A stretch of 51,767 nt of DNA from NCBI RefSeq assembly GCF_018343535.1, contig NZ_JAGYPF010000007.1, forward strand, positions 27,982-79,748. The letters run 5' to 3'. Below the pieces are notes generated by a model. It had not been told where the DNA came from, searched no databases, and was given only the letters and a program-made list of their open reading frames with translations. Source of the DNA: Neobacillus rhizophilus. Lineage in GTDB: Bacteria; Bacillota; Bacilli; Bacillales; Cytobacillaceae. Each line of letters opens with the position of its first letter. The first letter of the stretch is position 1. Positions 7,530 to 15,991 of the stretch are shown in pieces. A program made the position numbers and the translations under genes.

Positions 7530-8927
7530 TTATTTAAATTCAAATGGAGCTGACAAAGGTACATCGTCGAAAATCTTCCCTGGATTTAAAATATTGTTAG
7601 GGTCAACCATTGTTTTTATTCCCTTCATAATAAAAAGAGTGTCCCCGTGTTCCTCTTGAAGGAATTTCTTCTTGCCGAGGCCAATTCCGTGCTCACCTGT
7701 ACAGGTTCCCCCTTTGGACAGGGCATACTGAACGATTTGCGTATGAACCTCCTCGACCTGTTTCATGTGCTCTTCATCCTGCGTGTCCACCGAAAAGACG
7801 GCATGGTAATTCCCATCGCCGACATGGCCAAAAATGACAGCATCAATTCCATACTGGTCAACAATTTTTCTAGTATGTTGTAAGGCATCGGAAAGCTCGG
7901 ATAACGGTACGCATACATCCGTTACCATATGCCCCTTACCAGGATTCGCTGCGATGATAGCCAGGGCAGCCTGATGGCGGGCCTCCCAAAGCTGTGCTCT
8001 TTTAATGGAATCATTTTCGAATTCAAAGGTGACAAATTGCTCATCCTTGATAATTTCTTGGACGATTTCGAGGCTGTTCATGACTTCCGGTTCACTTCCG
8101 CTAAATTCCATAAACAGCGTTGGTTCCTCCCGATAGGATGTGTTTTTAAAGGCATTAACGGCTTGGATTGTTTTTTGATCAACGAGTTCAATCTTCCCGA
8201 TCGGCAGGCCGGCTTTTAGAAGTACAGTAGCCGCTATTCCCGCTGCTTCAATCGATGGGAATGTTGCTTTGATATCAATGGTGGTCTCAGGGATGCCTTG
8301 CAGTTTCAGGATAATTTCAGTAAATACTCCCAGGGTACCTTCCGAGCCGACAAATAAACCGGTTAAGTTGTATCCTGCTGATGACTTATACGAATATCCT
8401 CCAGTGCGAATGGAGGAACCGTCTGCCAAGACTAGCTCCAGTCCGAGAACCTGGTCCCGCATTACTCCATACTTAACTGTATTCGTCCCGCTCGCGTTGG
8501 TAGCCGTCATGCCGCCTATCGTCGCATCTGCTCCCGGGTCGACCGGAAAGAAGAGTCCATACTTTTTCAACGCTTGGTTTAGCTGATTTCTCGTAACCCC
8601 CGGCTGAACCGTGGCAATAAAATCATCAGGGCGAACGGAGATAATTTCATTCATCAACGTAAAATCAAGACTAATGCCGCCATTTAAAGGGATGATATGC
8701 CCCTCAAGGCTCGATCCCGCCCCAAACGGGACAACCGCAACCTTATTTTCATTAGCAAACCGCATGATACGGCTGACCTCTTCCTTAGTAGCCGGAAAAA
8801 CCACCACATCAGGCATAAGCGGCGAGTGATACGAAATCCCCTTACTATGCTGCTCCAACACCGCCCCATTCACACTAACCCGCTCAGCGTCCCCAACAAT
8901 CCTTAACAACTCATCATACAGCCACAC
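7530..8927 (-). CDS. glcD: FAD-linked oxidoreductase, GlcD/D-lactate dehydrogenase type
   Basis: A 465-residue flavoprotein that oxidises a 2-hydroxy acid such as glycolate or D-lactate. The FAD-binding-4 domain shows VVPFGAGSSLEGH at about residues 65-77 and the pyrophosphate loop DPGADATIGGMTATNASGTN. The FAD-oxidase C-terminal domain shows GHVGDGNYHAVF and the end motif CTGEHGIGLGKK. The length fits GlcD/YsfC. The start is GTG behind a G-rich site (GAGGGGGG). It follows the E2 gene by about 95 bp that hold a short dispersed repeat, so it may be read from the same operon. The exact substrate cannot be told from sequence. Confidence 0.85.
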   Translation of the reverse strand: MWLYDELLRIVGDAERVSVNGAVLEQHSKGISYHSPLMPDVVVFPATKEEVSRIMRFANENKVAVVPFGAGSSLEGHIIPLNGGISLDFTLMNEIISVRPDDFIATVQPGVTRNQLNQALKKYGLFFPVDPGADATIGGMTATNASGTNTVKYGVMRDQVLGLELVLADGSSIRTGGYSYKSSAGYNLTGLFVGSEGTLGVFTEIILKLQGIPETTIDIKATFPSIEAAGIAATVLLKAGLPIGKIELVDQKTIQAVNAFKNTSYREEPTLFMEFSGSEPEVMNSLEIVQEIIKDEQFVTFEFENDSIKRAQLWEARHQAALAIIAANPGKGHMVTDVCVPLSELSDALQHTRKIVDQYGIDAVIFGHVGDGNYHAVFSVDTQDEEHMKQVEEVHTQIVQYALSKGGTCTGEHGIGLGKKKFLQEEHGDTLFIMKGIKTMVDPNNILNPGKIFDDVPLSAPFEFK

Positions 8928-8948
8928 AACCTCGCCCCCCTCACAAAT

Positions 8949-9003
8949 TCACAAATTGTCCACCCACAGCGGACAAATGTCCGCGAGCGGTGCCTGACAC
9001 CAT
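8949..9003. repeat. Short palindromic intergenic element
   Basis: Between the E2 and glcD genes lies GCGGACAAATGTCCGC, a near-perfect palindrome, next to GGTGCCTGACACC, a second near-palindrome. The latter word is, to my knowledge, a dispersed intergenic motif in Bacillaceae; I see one copy here. Part could weakly terminate the E1-E2 operon. Confidence 0.45.
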
Positions 9004-9022
9004 ATTAATTCACCCTATCAAA

Positions 9023-10399
9023 TTATCGTCCTTCCAAGATGAATAGTTCCGGGTTTCCGATGAGGGTGCCGATTTCCTCCATGAAGGCGTTGGCAGGGGC
9101 CCCGTCGATGACGCGGTGGTCGAAGGTGATGGACATGCCCATGACTTGACCGATGACGATTTGGTCGTCCAGGACGATTGGTTTTTTCTTGATGCTGTGG
9201 ACGCCCAATATGGCGACTTCTGGATAGTTGATGATCGGAGTGGCAAACCAGCCGCCATTTCCGCCTGTACTCGAAATTGTAAATGTACTTCCCGAAAGCT
9301 CATGCGGTTTTAATTTTCTTTCTCTCGCCCGCTTTGATAGATCTTGAAGCTCCGCTGCTATTTCCAAAATCGTCTTTTGGTCAGCATGTTTGATGACCGG
9401 GACGAGCAAACCGTCATCCGTGGCCACAGCAACCCCAATATGAATGTTTTTCTTGTATATAATTTCCAGCTTCTCATCGTCTACCGTTGCGTTAAAGATA
9501 GGATGCCGGCTTAGTGCCTTGGCTGCGGCCTTCACAAAAAACGGAAGATATGTAAGCTTGACTCTAGCTCTTTCCGCATGCGGCTCCAGCTGTTTCTTGA
9601 AGTCAACAAGCTTAGTGACAACGACATCGTCCATACCGCTGCAGTGGATAGCTGTGGATTTTGATATTTTCATGTTTTGGTAGATTTTTTTCCTTAAGCC
9701 ACGGATTGGCTCCCTTACTTCCTCTTCAAGTCTCGCTGCTGTTTCTCGTTCTGACGGAGACTTAAACGGCGCAGATACTGCCGCTGCCTCCTGCAACTCA
9801 AATGTCGCAACAGTCGCCGCTGCCTCTTTCTCTGCGAGTGTCTTGAAGTTCCTGACGTCCTCTTCCGTCACTTTTCCGCCTTTTCCTGTTGACACAACCT
9901 CGGTAATATCGATACCAAGTTCCCTTGCCAGCTTTCTGACAGACGGTGCTGCGATAACGCGTTTCTTTGGTAAAATACCTACTGAATTTTGTTGTAAATT
10001 ATGTTGAGTAAATGAATTGGTTTGTGTGGAGACTTGTTTCGTGTGTTCAAATTGTGTGGATTCTCGTTGTAATGTATTGATCCCGTTTGAGCCTTGCTGG
10101 ATGGATTCATGTTGTCCGGAAGTTTTACCAGCTGACACCAGCACTCCCGCTCCAGCCTTTACGTCCTCTAGAACCGTGAATAAAACTTCGCCGACCTTCA
10201 CAACCTCGCCGACTTCCGCGCCGAAGGATTGTACTACTCCCCCGACTGGTGACGAAATTTCCACCACAGCCTTATCGGTTTGCACCTCTACGATGTTCTC
10301 ATTTTCTTTTACATAGTCACCGGACGCCTTAAACCATGTCAAAATCTCTGCTTCGTGTAAGCCTTCGCCAATATCAGGAAGACGGAATTCATAAGCCAT
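9023..10399 (-). CDS. 2-oxoacid dehydrogenase E2, dihydrolipoyl acyltransferase
   Basis: A 458-residue core subunit of a 2-oxoacid dehydrogenase complex; it moves the acyl group from E1 to coenzyme A. One lipoyl domain is at about residues 3-76, with the lipoylated Lys in VQTDKAVVEI. A Gln/Ser/Thr/Asn-rich linker spans about 95-142. A peripheral-subunit-binding domain is at about 150-187 (APSVRKLARELGIDI). The catalytic domain carries the ending TFDHRVIDGAPA (HRxxDG motif). It lies 29 bp after the E1beta gene. No E3 gene is nearby, so the complex must borrow lipoamide dehydrogenase. Pyruvate or branched-chain 2-oxoacids are both possible substrates. Confidence 0.9.
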   Translation of the reverse strand: MAYEFRLPDIGEGLHEAEILTWFKASGDYVKENENIVEVQTDKAVVEISSPVGGVVQSFGAEVGEVVKVGEVLFTVLEDVKAGAGVLVSAGKTSGQHESIQQGSNGINTLQRESTQFEHTKQVSTQTNSFTQHNLQQNSVGILPKKRVIAAPSVRKLARELGIDITEVVSTGKGGKVTEEDVRNFKTLAEKEAAATVATFELQEAAAVSAPFKSPSERETAARLEEEVREPIRGLRKKIYQNMKISKSTAIHCSGMDDVVVTKLVDFKKQLEPHAERARVKLTYLPFFVKAAAKALSRHPIFNATVDDEKLEIIYKKNIHIGVAVATDDGLLVPVIKHADQKTILEIAAELQDLSKRARERKLKPHELSGSTFTISSTGGNGGWFATPIINYPEVAILGVHSIKKKPIVLDDQIVIGQVMGMSITFDHRVIDGAPANAFMEEIGTLIGNPELFILEGR

Positions 10400-10428
10400 A
10401 TTTTTATGCCACTCCCATTTTTGAAAAA

Positions 10429-11409
10429 TTAATGTGCTAATACCTCTCTAATCCCTTGGCTGATTCTGTCTGCATTTGGAAGCCAGTCTTCTTCCACTGA
10501 TGGCACCGGATAAGGCGTGTCAAAGCTCGTAACCCGGACAATTGGCGCCGACAGATGGAACAACGCTTTTTCGTTAATCATCGCGGAAATTTCAGCACCC
10601 GGTCCCCCGGTTTTTACCGCCTCATGAACAATCATGGCTCGTCCTGTTTTTTGCACGGAAGCAATGATGGTATCCTCGTCAATCGGTGACACCGTCCGCA
10701 GGTCAATAATCTCAATCGAAATAGACTGCTCCTGCTCCCACTGTTCAACTACCTTGCTTACGAGCGGTACCGTCTGTCCCCACGTAATTACCGTTAGGTC
10801 TTCGCCTTCTTTTACAACCTTGGCTTTGCCAATCTCAATCAAGTAATCCTCTTCCGGCACCTCCTGTTTAAAGGCGCGGTATAGCTTCATCGGCTCCAAA
10901 AATAAAACTGGGTCATTATCGCGGATGGCCGCGGTTAACAGCCCCTTGGCATCATAAGGGGAACTTGGCATTACCACTTTCAGCCCCGGTGAATGCAAAA
11001 ATAAACCTTCTAAACTATCAGAATGCAGCTCCGGCGTTTTGACTCCCCCGCCATATGGTGCACGGACGACCATTGGCGCACCCAGCACCCCGCCAGACCT
11101 AAAGCGGAGTCTCGCTGCCTGCGATGCCATTTGATCCATCGCTTCATAAATAAACCCAAAGAATTGGATTTCCGCCACCGGCCGAAGGCCCCTTGCTGCC
11201 ATGCCGACTGCCGTACCAACGATAGCCGATTCCGCAATTGGCGTATCTACTACCCGATCTTCTCCAAAGATAGCCTGCAGACCGTCAGTTGCCCGGAACA
11301 CACCGCCGTTTTTTCCAATATCCTCACCCAAGCAAATGACTCTCTGGTCTCTCTCCATTTCCTTCTTTAAGGTAAAATTAATTGCCTCTATCATTGTCAT
11401 CGCGGTCAT
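10429..11409 (-). CDS. 2-oxoacid dehydrogenase E1 beta subunit (PdhB-like)
   Basis: A 326-residue beta subunit of the thiamine-diphosphate-dependent E1. It closely follows the PdhB pattern: GEDIGKNGGVFRATDGL, DTPIAESAIVGTAVGMA, FFGFIYEAMDQ, the GGGVKTPELHSDSLEGLF loop and DLRTVSPIDEDTI. The Glu of the GED motif is the expected cofactor activator. Its ATG overlaps the E1alpha stop by one base (TAATG), so the two chains are translationally coupled and made in equal amounts. Sequence resemblance is greater to pyruvate than to branched-chain enzymes, but the operon lacks pdhD, so this is probably a second, specialised complex. Confidence 0.9.
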   Translation of the reverse strand: MTAMTMIEAINFTLKKEMERDQRVICLGEDIGKNGGVFRATDGLQAIFGEDRVVDTPIAESAIVGTAVGMAARGLRPVAEIQFFGFIYEAMDQMASQAARLRFRSGGVLGAPMVVRAPYGGGVKTPELHSDSLEGLFLHSPGLKVVMPSSPYDAKGLLTAAIRDNDPVLFLEPMKLYRAFKQEVPEEDYLIEIGKAKVVKEGEDLTVITWGQTVPLVSKVVEQWEQEQSISIEIIDLRTVSPIDEDTIIASVQKTGRAMIVHEAVKTGGPGAEISAMINEKALFHLSAPIVRVTSFDTPYPVPSVEEDWLPNADRISQGIREVLAH

Positions 11410-12473
11410 TATTTCAAAACCCCCTCTGATGAAACAGATTGCTGCTGCTCAGTAAGCTGGCTGGTCTTTTTCTCATAAACAATTTCAAATATATCTTCCA
11501 CTTTGCTTTTCGGAGTATTTGCGGCCAGTTCAAAGGCCTCTGTGACCTTTTGCTCTGCTAGCGCAAATTCTCTTTGTTCCAGTTCTTCGTTCCAGATTCC
11601 TTTATCTAGCAAAAACGCTTTTATCCGCTTGAGCGGATCCTTGGCGAGCCACTCATCTACATCGCTTTTATTTCGGTATTTTGTCGGGTCATCCGCGGTG
11701 GTATGCGGGCCCTGTCTGTATGTAACAGCTTCAACTAATACAGGCTGTCCGCTGCGCGCCCTCTCTAACGCCTGCTTCATTGTCGTGTAAACCGCGAGAA
11801 CGTCATTGCCATCCACCTGAATCCCAGTGATTCCATGGGCAACTGCCTTCTGCGCGATTGTCCCGCTCGCCGTTTGTTTTGATCTCGGAACACTGATGGC
11901 CCACTGGTTATTCTGAACGAAGAAGACCATCGGAAGCTTGTAAACACCGGCAAAGTTGAGGGCCTCGTGGAAATCACCTTCGGAGGTACCGCCGTCACCG
12001 ATATAGGTCACACTGACACTGTTTTCACCTTGGTATTTACCTGCCCATGCCCCGCCTACAGCATGAAGGCACTGCGCACCGATGATAATTTGCACCGGAA
12101 AAACATTGGCTCCTTCGGCATCAGTTCCCTTTAAATGCCCCATCGTATAAAGGAAAAAGTTTTTCATCGGGAACCCGTGAACAAAAAGCGCCGCCCCTTC
12201 CCGATAGCTTGGATAAATCCAATCCTGCCTCTCAAGTGCGAAAGCGCTGCCAACTTGTGCTGCCTCTTGCCCGCTTAATGGTGCATATGTACCAATTCTC
12301 CCCTGCCTCTGAAACTTTAAGGCTCTTTGGTCAAATACTCTTGCTTGAACCATCCATTTGTACATTGCAATTAACTCGTCATCACTTACCTCAGGCGCCC
12401 CGTTTGTCAGCTTTCCGTTTTCATCCAAATACTGAACCTTGTTGACTGGCAATTCATTCGGTTCAATCCACAT
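11409..12473 (-). CDS. 2-oxoacid dehydrogenase E1 alpha subunit (PdhA-like)
   Basis: A 354-residue alpha subunit of E1, which decarboxylates the 2-oxoacid on thiamine diphosphate. The cofactor motif GDG(159-161)...NN(188-189) is complete, and the active-site loop reads YRQGPHTTADDPTKYR. That loop is close to pyruvate dehydrogenase but lacks the usual MAGD, so substrate choice is uncertain. I set the start at the ATG giving MWIEPNEL because AAAGGAGGGA lies six bases upstream; a longer reading frame to 12551 has no binding site and would run into the promoter. First gene of the E1alpha-E1beta-E2 operon. Confidence 0.9.
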   Translation of the reverse strand: MWIEPNELPVNKVQYLDENGKLTNGAPEVSDDELIAMYKWMVQARVFDQRALKFQRQGRIGTYAPLSGQEAAQVGSAFALERQDWIYPSYREGAALFVHGFPMKNFFLYTMGHLKGTDAEGANVFPVQIIIGAQCLHAVGGAWAGKYQGENSVSVTYIGDGGTSEGDFHEALNFAGVYKLPMVFFVQNNQWAISVPRSKQTASGTIAQKAVAHGITGIQVDGNDVLAVYTTMKQALERARSGQPVLVEAVTYRQGPHTTADDPTKYRNKSDVDEWLAKDPLKRIKAFLLDKGIWNEELEQREFALAEQKVTEAFELAANTPKSKVEDIFEIVYEKKTSQLTEQQQSVSSEGVLK

Positions 12474-12537
12474 ATAAGTCCCTCCTTTTAAAAATCTCCC
12501 TAATTCCACCTGCTGGTATTTGTCCATACTTGCGACT

Positions 12538-12566
12538 AGCATATATGCCATCTATGTTTTTGTCAA
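12538..12566 (-). promoter_or_regulatory. Sigma-A-like promoter of the E1-E2 operon
   Basis: TTGACA (12566..12561), 17 bp, TATGCT (12543..12538) on the minus strand. The -35 box is perfect and the -10 box matches 4 of 6. The leader is about 60 nt. Confidence 0.6.
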
Positions 12567-12603
12567 TACAGTTGTTCGAAGGTTCAGAAAATACACTTAT
12601 TTT

Positions 12604-12633
12604 AAAAAAGCAGAAGCATTGCTGCGCTCCTGC
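12604..12633 (-). terminator. Terminator of the DJ-1/PfpI gene
   Basis: On the minus strand GCAGGAGC pairs with GCTTCTGC and is followed by TTTTTT, eight bases after the stop codon. Confidence 0.75.
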
Positions 12634-12641
12634 CTAAATTG

Positions 12642-13199
12642 TTATTTATTTTGGTTTAATTGTTTAATAAATTCCCTCATAAAGCCAGGCAGGTCTGGCC
12701 AGGCATGGCCGGAAACGAGATTTCCTTGAACATGGAGATGGTTTTCAATATAAGTCGCTCCTGCCGCTTCCACATCTGGTTTGCAGGCAATATAGGCAGT
12801 TAACTCGCGGCCTTCCATATACTGGCGTACAGTTGTTAGAACGAGACTAGCATGGCAAATGGCACCAACTGGTTTGTTTGCCTCAAAGAAATGGGCAACG
12901 ATTCCCGGCACATTCTCATTTAAGCGGATATATTCCGGTGCCCTTCCTCCTGGAATAATCAGCCCGTCGAATTCCTCAGGATTTACATCCTCAAAAGCAG
13001 TTTGGGCTTCGATTAAGTATCCTTTGCTTTCCGTATAAGTATCCCAGCCGATAAAATCATGAACGACTGTCTGCAGCTTCTTTTTCGAAGGGGCTGCGAT
13101 TTGCACCTCAAACCCTTCTTCCAAGCAGCGAAAATATGGGTAATAGACCTCCAGCGCTTCTACAGCGTCCCCTGCTAAAATCAGTACCTTTTTTGACAT
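12642..13199 (-). CDS. DJ-1/PfpI family protein
   Basis: A 185-residue class I glutamine-amidotransferase-like protein. The nucleophile elbow is AICHAS, giving Cys115, and an acidic residue in DAVEALEVYYP (E14 or E17) would pair with it as in DJ-1. IIPGGRAPEYIR is the family loop. Members act as glyoxalase/deglycase, chaperone or stress hydrolase; which applies here cannot be told. GAGGAGG precedes the ATG. Monocistronic, with its own terminator. Confidence 0.85.
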   Translation of the reverse strand: MSKKVLILAGDAVEALEVYYPYFRCLEEGFEVQIAAPSKKKLQTVVHDFIGWDTYTESKGYLIEAQTAFEDVNPEEFDGLIIPGGRAPEYIRLNENVPGIVAHFFEANKPVGAICHASLVLTTVRQYMEGRELTAYIACKPDVEAAGATYIENHLHVQGNLVSGHAWPDLPGFMREFIKQLNQNK

Positions 13200-13413
13200 T
13201 GAAAATTCCTCCTCTCTAAAAATAGGGCCATTGCCCTTTATTTATATATTCTGAATCCCGAATTCTATTTCCTTCCAATTTTATTTTTTTGAGAAGTTGG
13301 ACACTCGAAGATTTGATAGAAAATTAACAAATTGTTCAAGAATAAACTAATGCCAAGATGAAAATCTTTAGTAAACTTGAGGTGGATTTTTGAGAAAAGA
13401 AAGGACGTTGACT

Positions 13414-14322
13414 ATGGCATATAAGCCCCGAGTTGAGCCAGATTTTTTGAAAATTATGAGGTTGTTGAATGCACGAGGAAATTTAACTGAACAAGAAAGG
13501 AGGTATTATGAGAATAAACAAAAGGGCTATGATGGAGAAGTGATGTTTGACCAACTGGTAACTGAACAGCTCAGGTGTGAAGGACTTGTTTTAAACGATT
13601 TGCTTTTCAAATTTAATAACACCTATTTCCAAATTGATACGACAATTATTTTTAAAGAAACCATTAATCTTTATGATGTAAAAAACTTTGAAGGCGATTA
13701 CTATTATGAAGGCGGGAAATTCTTTTCCATCAATGGGGAGGAGCGAAAGAATCCACTGCTCCAGTTAGAGAGATGCGAATCCTATTTTCGCCAATTACTC
13801 CATAGCCTCGGCTACAAGTGTAACGTTGTATCTCACCTTGTCCATATAAATCCCGAATTTACCTTATATCAAGTACCTCGAAATTACCCAATCATCTTTC
13901 CATCGCAATTAAATTCCTTAAGAAAAAAGTTAAACAATCACCAATTAAAATTAGGAGACTATCACAAAAGGCTTGCAGACAAGCTAATCTCCATGCATAT
14001 AATTGAGTCCCCTTATGAAATGGTGCCTGCTTATTCGTATGAACAATTAAAAAAGGATATGATTTGTGATAAATGCCAATCTTTTTCGATTTTGGTTGTA
14101 GACGGAAAGTTGGTGTGCCATAATTGCGGCCACCAAGTGTTGATTGAATTTGGGATTTTGCGTTGTGTGGAGGAGTTTAAGCTACTTTTTCCAAAGAGGA
14201 AAATTACAACTACTGTTATTTATGAGTGGTGTGGAGGAGCCGTTTCTAAAAAGATTATTAGACAGGTATTAAAAAAGTATTTTAGAACGATTGGGTATGG
14301 TAGATGGTACTATTTCGAGTAA
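13414..14322 (+). CDS. NERD-domain protein with C-terminal zinc ribbon (paralog 2)
   Basis: A 302-residue paralog of the protein at 3757..4674, alignable over its whole length. The NERD motifs are GYDGE, FQIDTTIIF, YDVKNF and LERCESYFRQLL; the VHINPEFTLYQVPR and PIIFPSQLN blocks are nearly identical in both proteins. The zinc ribbon reads CDKC ... CHNCGH, and the C-terminus has YEWCGGAVSKK and RWYYFE. The ATG giving MAYKPRV was chosen because AAAGGA lies nine bases upstream; a TTG at 13390 is the alternative. Like paralog 1 it is transcribed toward a 52-bp tandem array that starts about 77 bp after its stop. Nuclease activity is inferred from the family only. Confidence 0.82.
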   Translation: MAYKPRVEPDFLKIMRLLNARGNLTEQERRYYENKQKGYDGEVMFDQLVTEQLRCEGLVLNDLLFKFNNTYFQIDTTIIFKETINLYDVKNFEGDYYYEGGKFFSINGEERKNPLLQLERCESYFRQLLHSLGYKCNVVSHLVHINPEFTLYQVPRNYPIIFPSQLNSLRKKLNNHQLKLGDYHKRLADKLISMHIIESPYEMVPAYSYEQLKKDMICDKCQSFSILVVDGKLVCHNCGHQVLIEFGILRCVEEFKLLFPKRKITTTVIYEWCGGAVSKKIIRQVLKKYFRTIGYGRWYYFE

Positions 14323-14398
14323 ATAAATAATAAATCATTAATCGGAGCCCATTCTTTCTATTTACTCGGCTTCGTTTATTATAGAAAGCTTATAAAAC

Positions 14399-15182
14399 CT
14401 TGTTCTAGTTTTTCTTTCTTGGGTCCTGGCAGGTAGAACTTCCCTACGTAACCTTGTTCTCGTTTTTTACTTGGGTCCGGGCACGTAGAACTTTCCTACG
14501 TAACCTTGTTCTCGTTTTTTACTTGGGTCCGGGCACGTAGAACCTCCCTACGTAACCTTGTTCTCGTTTTTTACTTGGGTCCGGGCACGTAGAACTTCCC
14601 TACGTAACCTTGTTCTCGTTTTTTACTTGGGTCCGGGCACTTAGAACTTTCCTACGTGACCCTGTTCTCGTTTTTTACTTGGGTCCGGGCACGTAGAACT
14701 TCCCTACGTAACCTTGTTCTCGTTTTTTACTTGGGTCCGGTCACGTAGAACCTCCCTACGTGACCTTGTTCTTGTTTTTTACTTGGGTCCGGGCACGTAG
14801 AACCTCGCTACGTGACCCTGTTCTTGTTTTTTACTTGGGTTCGGGCACGTAGAACCCCTCTACGTTACCTCATGCTCACTTTTTACTGGGTTTCAGGCAC
14901 GTAGAACTTCCCTACGTGACCTTGTTATCGTTTTTCACTTGGGTTTGGGCACGTAGAACTTCCCTACGTGACCTTGTTCTTGTTTTTTACTTGGGTCCGG
15001 GCACGTAGAACCTCGCTACGTGACCCTGTTCTTGTTTTTTACTCGGGTTCGGGCACGTAGAACCCCTCTACGTTACCTCATGCTCACTTTTTACTGGGTT
15101 TCAGGCACGTAGAACTTCCCTACGTGACCTTGTTCTTGTTTTTTACTTGGGTTCGGGTATGTATAATCTCTCTATACGGCCA
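14399..15182. repeat. Tandem array 2: 52-bp hairpin repeat, 15 units
   Basis: The arm CGTAG (or a variant) starts at 14432, 14484, 14536 and every 52 bp to 15160, with no indel across 15 units. Each unit contains CACGTAG, a 7-nt loop (AACTTCC, AACCTCC, AACCCCT and others), CTACGT(G/A), then a spacer with CTTGTTCTCGTTTTTTACTT and GGGTCCGGG. The arms form a 6-7 bp hairpin. A four-unit block near 14761-14930 recurs 208 bp later near 14969-15138. The array fills almost all of the 900-bp gap between the NERD gene and the DedA gene; a weak CTTTCTAT/ATAGAAAG inverted repeat lies before it. Confidence 0.92.
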
Positions 15183-15224
15183 CTTTTTATATTTCCAAAA
15201 TAAAAGAGTGTAAGTAACCCTGCT

Positions 15225-15827
15225 TTACACCTTTCCGACCATTCCCTTTCGCCGCCAATAAAAATAAAAACCGCCGAATAGGATGAGTGCCAACAAAATA
15301 ATGTAAATACTGTATTTAGATAAATATCTCTCAACCAAGATCCAGTCCTGCCCAAGTTTTTTCCCTAATGTAATGAATGTAAAGGTCCACAATAGCGCAC
15401 CGCTATAGGCAAAAACGATAAACTTTTTAAATGGATATTTGTTTATGGCGGCCACGTAGGCTGCCAGGTGGCGGATTCCAGGGATAAAATAACCGACCAC
15501 TAAAAGTGGCGGGCCAAATTTTTCAAAAAGCCTTCTGGTTCGATTGATTTTTGCCTCTGTAATGTGAATTTTCGGGCCATACTTTAACAGCAGAGGTAAC
15601 CCGAATTTATATCCAATTAAGTAGCTAAGGGAAATACCGCCAGCAGCCCCTATAAAAGCACAAACCAATGAGGTTAGGAACGCCATCTTCCCTTGGAAGA
15701 CATTATAACCGACATAGGTCAAAAGCACCTCATCAGGTATCGGCAATCCAATAATGCCGCCAATTAAAGCAATAATGATACCAAAATAACCATAATGCAT
15801 AAGCAGATAATCTATATGCTGCACCAC
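15225..15827 (-). CDS. DedA family membrane protein
   Basis: A 200-residue polytopic membrane protein of the DedA/VTT family; several members flip undecaprenyl phosphate or phospholipids. Family signatures include the N-terminal GIIGLPIPDEVLLTYVGY re-entrant region with conserved acidic residues, FEKFGPPLLVVGYFIPGIRHLAAYVAA (the R/G-rich motif) and a hydrophobic C-terminal helix. The start is a GTG (15827, or the next GTG) behind GGCGGGG. Monocistronic, facing array 2. Which lipid it carries is unknown. Confidence 0.85.
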   Translation of the reverse strand: MVQHIDYLLMHYGYFGIIIALIGGIIGLPIPDEVLLTYVGYNVFQGKMAFLTSLVCAFIGAAGGISLSYLIGYKFGLPLLLKYGPKIHITEAKINRTRRLFEKFGPPLLVVGYFIPGIRHLAAYVAAINKYPFKKFIVFAYSGALLWTFTFITLGKKLGQDWILVERYLSKYSIYIILLALILFGGFYFYWRRKGMVGKV

Positions 15828-15991
15828 TCTTATCCCCGCCTATTTAAAACAATTCAACATTCTTTATATTGATATTAAACCGCACAAATCATGCATTTAG
15901 CAATTCCGTTTATCTCTCATATGAACTAAATAAACCCTTGAATAGTTTTACCAATAATTAGGGCAATCTATTTTTTAAAAAGAAGAAAGAG

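Noticed and set aside
14399..15182. Array 2 units as a series of terminators
   Set aside because: The 6-7 bp hairpin is followed by a T-run only after about 12 nt, which does not fit rho-independent termination.
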